This document shows positions 18,847 to 22,521 of a stretch of 22,521 nt of DNA, in pieces. The notes beneath the pieces were generated by a model. It was not told the origin of the DNA and did no database searches. It saw nothing but the letters and a program-made list of their open reading frames with translations. Origin of the DNA: Saccoglossus kowalevskii (lineage: Eukaryota > Hemichordata > Enteropneusta > Harrimaniidae); the NCBI RefSeq assembly GCF_000003605.2, contig NW_003145788.1:64068-86588 (forward strand), read 5' to 3'. Made by a program: the position numbers and the translations under genes. Each line of letters begins with the position of its first letter. Position 1 is the stretch's first letter.

Positions 18847-21800
18847 TCTCACATACAATTAAACTGGAAAAAAAGATTCCTGCTCTAGAATATGATGCTG
18901 CATGATATTCTGGTCAATCCAGCAAATGGTTTCTAGAAGATACGACATTTTAGTTGTATATTGACCCCGACCAATCCACAATAAAAAATGCTTGGTATGG
19001 CCATTAAGTTGCTGATTGTTGAAGTAGGTGTGTAATTAGATATGATGTCTAAATCAAATGATTTTATTTTCCATGGGTTAAGGCCTGTTGAATATACTTG
19101 TCAAGTTGCCAATTTTACACTGCGTGAGGACCTCTGTACATTGAGTGCGTGAAACGAATAAGAAAAAGTGGCAGTTAGTCGCCAACGGCTAAACCTTGCC
19201 AAAATTGTAGATGCAGCTTTTGTGTTTCCCTCTATACACGATTTCAAACTAAAGCAAATGTTATTAGGCAATTCCTCCACAGGGGCTGTTTGTATAGGTC
19301 GGGGTTTGTTGTGGTTATATATATGGGGTCTTTTCAGAGCATTGTATTGTCGGATGTCGTCCTTGACAAGAATGTGCAGGGTTATTCTACATTTGTAGCT
19401 GAATGTATGTGAAAGCGTTTCATCTGTATGAAAGAGAAATTTACTTATTTTCAAGTGTGTTGTATGCAAATCTTGGAAATAGCTTGTATTAAGATGTCAA
19501 CTTGCTGTAGTTTAAGTCATCCATATCAGTTACTTCTTGGAAAGAGTGAATGTTGTGATTGTTTTCCAAATGTGTTTGGTAAAATACTGATGCATGTTGG
19601 GAATCGACTTTGTAAAAAAAAATATTCAGCGGCTTTATAATCTATGGTTTATGCAAATAAGATTTTTTTTTTTTCATCATCTCTATGATACCAGATATCT
19701 CTAGACCAGACATTCTATTTTTGTCGTGGCTTCCTACGGTAAAATTCCACACCTCTAAGGGAGAAGCAGAACTCTCCTGTCGCTTCGACAAATTAAAATT
19801 GCACTTTACTTATTTTTCTTTCAGCATGTTGACATGCTGTGGCATTGAATAAGTAGATAATGATTGAGAGTTTTCTGTTATTCCTGTGGTTGGAACATGC
19901 AGGCTGACATTTTACTTTTTGTGAAATCTAAATAAACACACACAGATGCCTAGCAGATTGGAGCCATTTTGTACATAAAACATAAACACATTTGACTGTC
20001 ACAGTGCATTTAATTGTTTATCTGTGTTAAAAATGTTTTTTTTTTTTTTTTTTACTTGGGAGGGTTGAATTAACAAGTACATTTTTTTTAGGAATCATGG
20101 CTCGATAATACAGTAGTTGGTTATTATAATCGTTCTTTGACTTAAGTGTTGGGTGATTTTAATTTTACCATTGATCATTATTGCTTGCACACTTTTTAGG
20201 TTTCATTTAAATTAAAAATATTTCATCTTATCGTATTAGGAACCAATAGAAGTGCAAACACACCAAAAATCTTATTTTTATATGCTGGACCATTAAAATA
20301 TGACCATTTACGAAACTGCATGTACTATTAATAGAGTAAATACAGTAGATATTTGTTTACTCCTTATTTTGAAGGATTAATCTTCGTTGAACGAAGTATA
20401 GAAGCATGAATGCCAGGACAAAGTTATTAATTTTATATTCTGGTTGAATCAGAGTTCATTCAGTAGCACAATTTAATGTGCCTAGTTCACTATGGATTTC
20501 ATCATAGTAGCACACTGATAAAGTTAGGTTTGCATATTTCACTTGACCGTGATCGCTTGGTAATTAACATATTGTAGTACTTTCAGGCGTTGTTTGTAAA
20601 TCATGGTTTAGGTTATTCATATAGAATATAAAATAATATGCAAATTTGGTATATCTATGTGTAGTTATATGCGTTAAAAATCGTATTCCACATTCGTGTC
20701 AATCGAGCACTAATCTAATCATCGCATCACAGAACTATTTGATCGGGTGAACGAAAATAAGAGAATATTGGCGTATTCAAAAACACAATATGTATGTAAA
20801 ACACACTCCACAATCATGTTAGTACTGGCTTCTAGTATGGCACATGCTGTATGTAACAGTTGAATTAATACAAATATGGTAATTGTAAAAAATATTCAAT
20901 ATCACCACTTGTTCCTGTAGAAGTTTACCTGTCTATTTGATGTTATTTGTGGTGATTGAAATTTTGCAGACATCAAGATTCTAATCTGACTTTAGAAAAT
21001 TTTTCCTTTGTAGGTAGAGTCACAATAGTTTCACTATGTTGTTCTGAAATAATGCCATTTATTGGTTTATTTTTGTATATTTTTCAATAAACTTCCTCAT
21101 GAATTTTGCTTGATCAACATTTTTGAAAAATAATATTGAGTGACTTAGGTATACAGAAGTTTGAAGTGTGGTAGTAAAACAAAACTGCTAAAGCCATAAC
21201 TGCCCAATAAATAATATTGTTCATGAGTTAGACATGAGTGGCCGTTTTTTTAGTACCGGAAACTCCATAGACATTATTTTTTTCTCTGTGCTAAGTTAGT
21301 GAAAATGATGGAACAGAAACTAATTATTTATTTATTTATGAAGTTAAGTATAACTGTTTTGGGGTTCCTTGCTTAAATTTAATAGATATGATGTCAGATT
21401 CTATTCAATCCGAGCCGACCTTTGCTGACCTGCAAGCTTCATGCTGGAATGTTTAATTTGCTCTGTAATTTGCTCGATTTTTCGCTAATGTAATTGTAGA
21501 CCAATTGCCTTCTAATTGATTGCCACCTGTCTTTAGATCTGCCTATTTCCCATTGCGCATAGATTGAACAAAACGTTTGAGAAATTTGAAGGATGATGGC
21601 CGCTCTTTGCATAGCCACATGTACACACATAGGTTGAAAGTGTCATTAATTTAACACATATTTCCATGGCAACCACTGCATTATATGTAGTATAATATTT
21701 TCACTTTTGCTTGGAACAACATATTTTTTTTTTCAACTCTCATCCTCATTTTGCAATGTTGATAAGTTCTTTTTTCATTCGGAGACGGATATATTGTCAG

Positions 21801-22181
21801 TATAGCAAATCATTATACATTATGGCTGTGTCTGTGTGTCACCTGGGATGTTTGTACAACATAATTGGTACGGCAATGTGTATGAACAAAGGACTGCTCA
21901 GTCATAATGTCTGCTGGCTAAATTATCAATCTTTGGGCCAAATTTCACACAATTTCCCATTGAAGAAATGTGGTTTCTCTACAACTTCATTTTTTTACCT
22001 GTTCTCTCCACATTTGCGCTGCTCTGTGTGGCTTTGTTTTGCAATACAATTTATTAGGCAGTGTTTTCATTACTTTCTTGATCTGATGGAACTCTCTGAA
22101 TAAGGATTGAATACAAAAAATGTTAATTTTTTTTTCCTTGTATTGTTGGCCCCCCAATGGTTTGTCTGTGGCTTTTTTCAG
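18847..22181 (+). other. Probable intronic sequence, T-rich
   Basis: T runs of 12 (19663-19674) and 18 (20036-20053) occur on the plus strand. Good acceptor-like tracts end at about 19825 and 21013, but the sequence after each soon meets stops or lacks a donor. A 122-codon minus-strand frame (19101-19469) has no recognised domain. A TTTA microsatellite lies at about 21322-21338. Confidence 0.35.
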
Positions 22182-22235
22182 CGGGCACTTCAACCCAGAG
22201 AGATCAGCACCGCCTGAGTAACTGCCACAGAAATC
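22182..22235 (+). CDS. Candidate 54-nt internal exon
   Basis: The segment follows GGCTTTTTTCAG and precedes a GTGAGA donor. It is open only in the frame that needs one base from the previous exon, which matches the phase 1 exit of the candidate first exon at 13526-13571. It would encode GTSTQRDQHRLSNCHRN. GC content is higher than in the surroundings. No domain is recognised, and the link to the first exon is inference. Confidence 0.22.
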
Positions 22236-22521
22236 GTGAGAGCGTGAATGATAGTTTATGGTATACAAGGATTAATTAGAATCAAATTCAACCTCAATAT
22301 TGTCCTTGGAGTCAGTAAAATTACAATGCCCCGATGTCCCAGTCCCTGGAGGTCAACCCTTTTTCATCGCCTCTTGCTTACCCTGGTTGTGAAAGTGAGA
22401 ACAACACTGAATAAATCCCAGTGTCAACAAGCAAGTTCCATGGATGAAATCCACGTGATTTGTGAGCAAAACAAGTATTTTTGCAGCAGGTGTTAATGTT
22501 TGTGTCAGTGTTCAATGCTGC
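22236..22521 (+). other. Window end, no supported gene
   Basis: A plus frame (22248-22496) stays open but has no recognised domain. AATAAA occurs at about 22411. Confidence 0.35.

Noticed and set aside
19101-19469. 122-codon minus-strand frame
   Set aside because: No recognised domain, no clear splice sites, and the opposite strand is also open over much of it.
19695-19738. 44-nt segment with a long T-rich acceptor tract and a GTAAAA donor, in phase with the candidate exon at 13526
   Set aside because: The donor is weak, the long T run makes any following AG look like an acceptor, and it leaves phase 0, which does not fit the candidate exon at 22182.
1-22521. CRISPR array, bacterial operon or phage region
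   Set aside because: No regularly spaced identical repeats, no operon-like gene packing, and clear eukaryotic splice signals.

Overview
The window looks like nuclear DNA from an invertebrate animal. It is AT-rich, has long non-coding stretches, GT-AG splice signals, simple repeats, and DNA transposons with inverted ends. No bacterial operon, ribosome binding site or long uninterrupted reading frame is present. The species cannot be named from what is visible. A marine invertebrate is a guess based on base composition and repeat style.

Left part (1-5300): a reading frame open from base 1 to a stop at 172-174 may be the C-terminal end of a plus-strand gene. A TA-flanked inverted-repeat transposon (1135-1827) follows. 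The best-supported gene is on the minus strand: three coding exons (5068-5047, 2592-2379, 1989-1929) join in frame through good splice sites to give a 98-residue, very basic protein that I do not recognise. Its first intron holds a second TA-flanked element (2924-4384). That element carries a broken piece of a HIRAN domain, a DNA-end-binding module known from HLTF/Rad5-type remodelers.

Middle part (5300-13000): mostly non-coding. It contains a degenerate array with a period near 41 bp, a diverged repeat of about 130-150 bp, a tRNA-like SINE head, a 74-bp-spaced duplication, and regulatory-looking clusters. The most striking cluster is at 10377-10604, with four consecutive small hairpins, CRE-like and E-box motifs and an RFX X-box. 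A CpG-rich strip lies at about 12320-12660.

Right part (13000-22521): an E-box/CCAAT cluster near 13.07 kb is followed by a candidate signal-peptide first exon (13526-13571) with a strong donor. After it the plus strand becomes markedly T-rich, as expected of long introns transcribed on the plus strand. A hairpin resembling a microRNA precursor (17832-17889) and three poly-C tracts lie in this stretch. A short candidate exon is seen at 22182-22235. The gene model in this part is speculative, and only the minus-strand three-exon gene is argued with real confidence.
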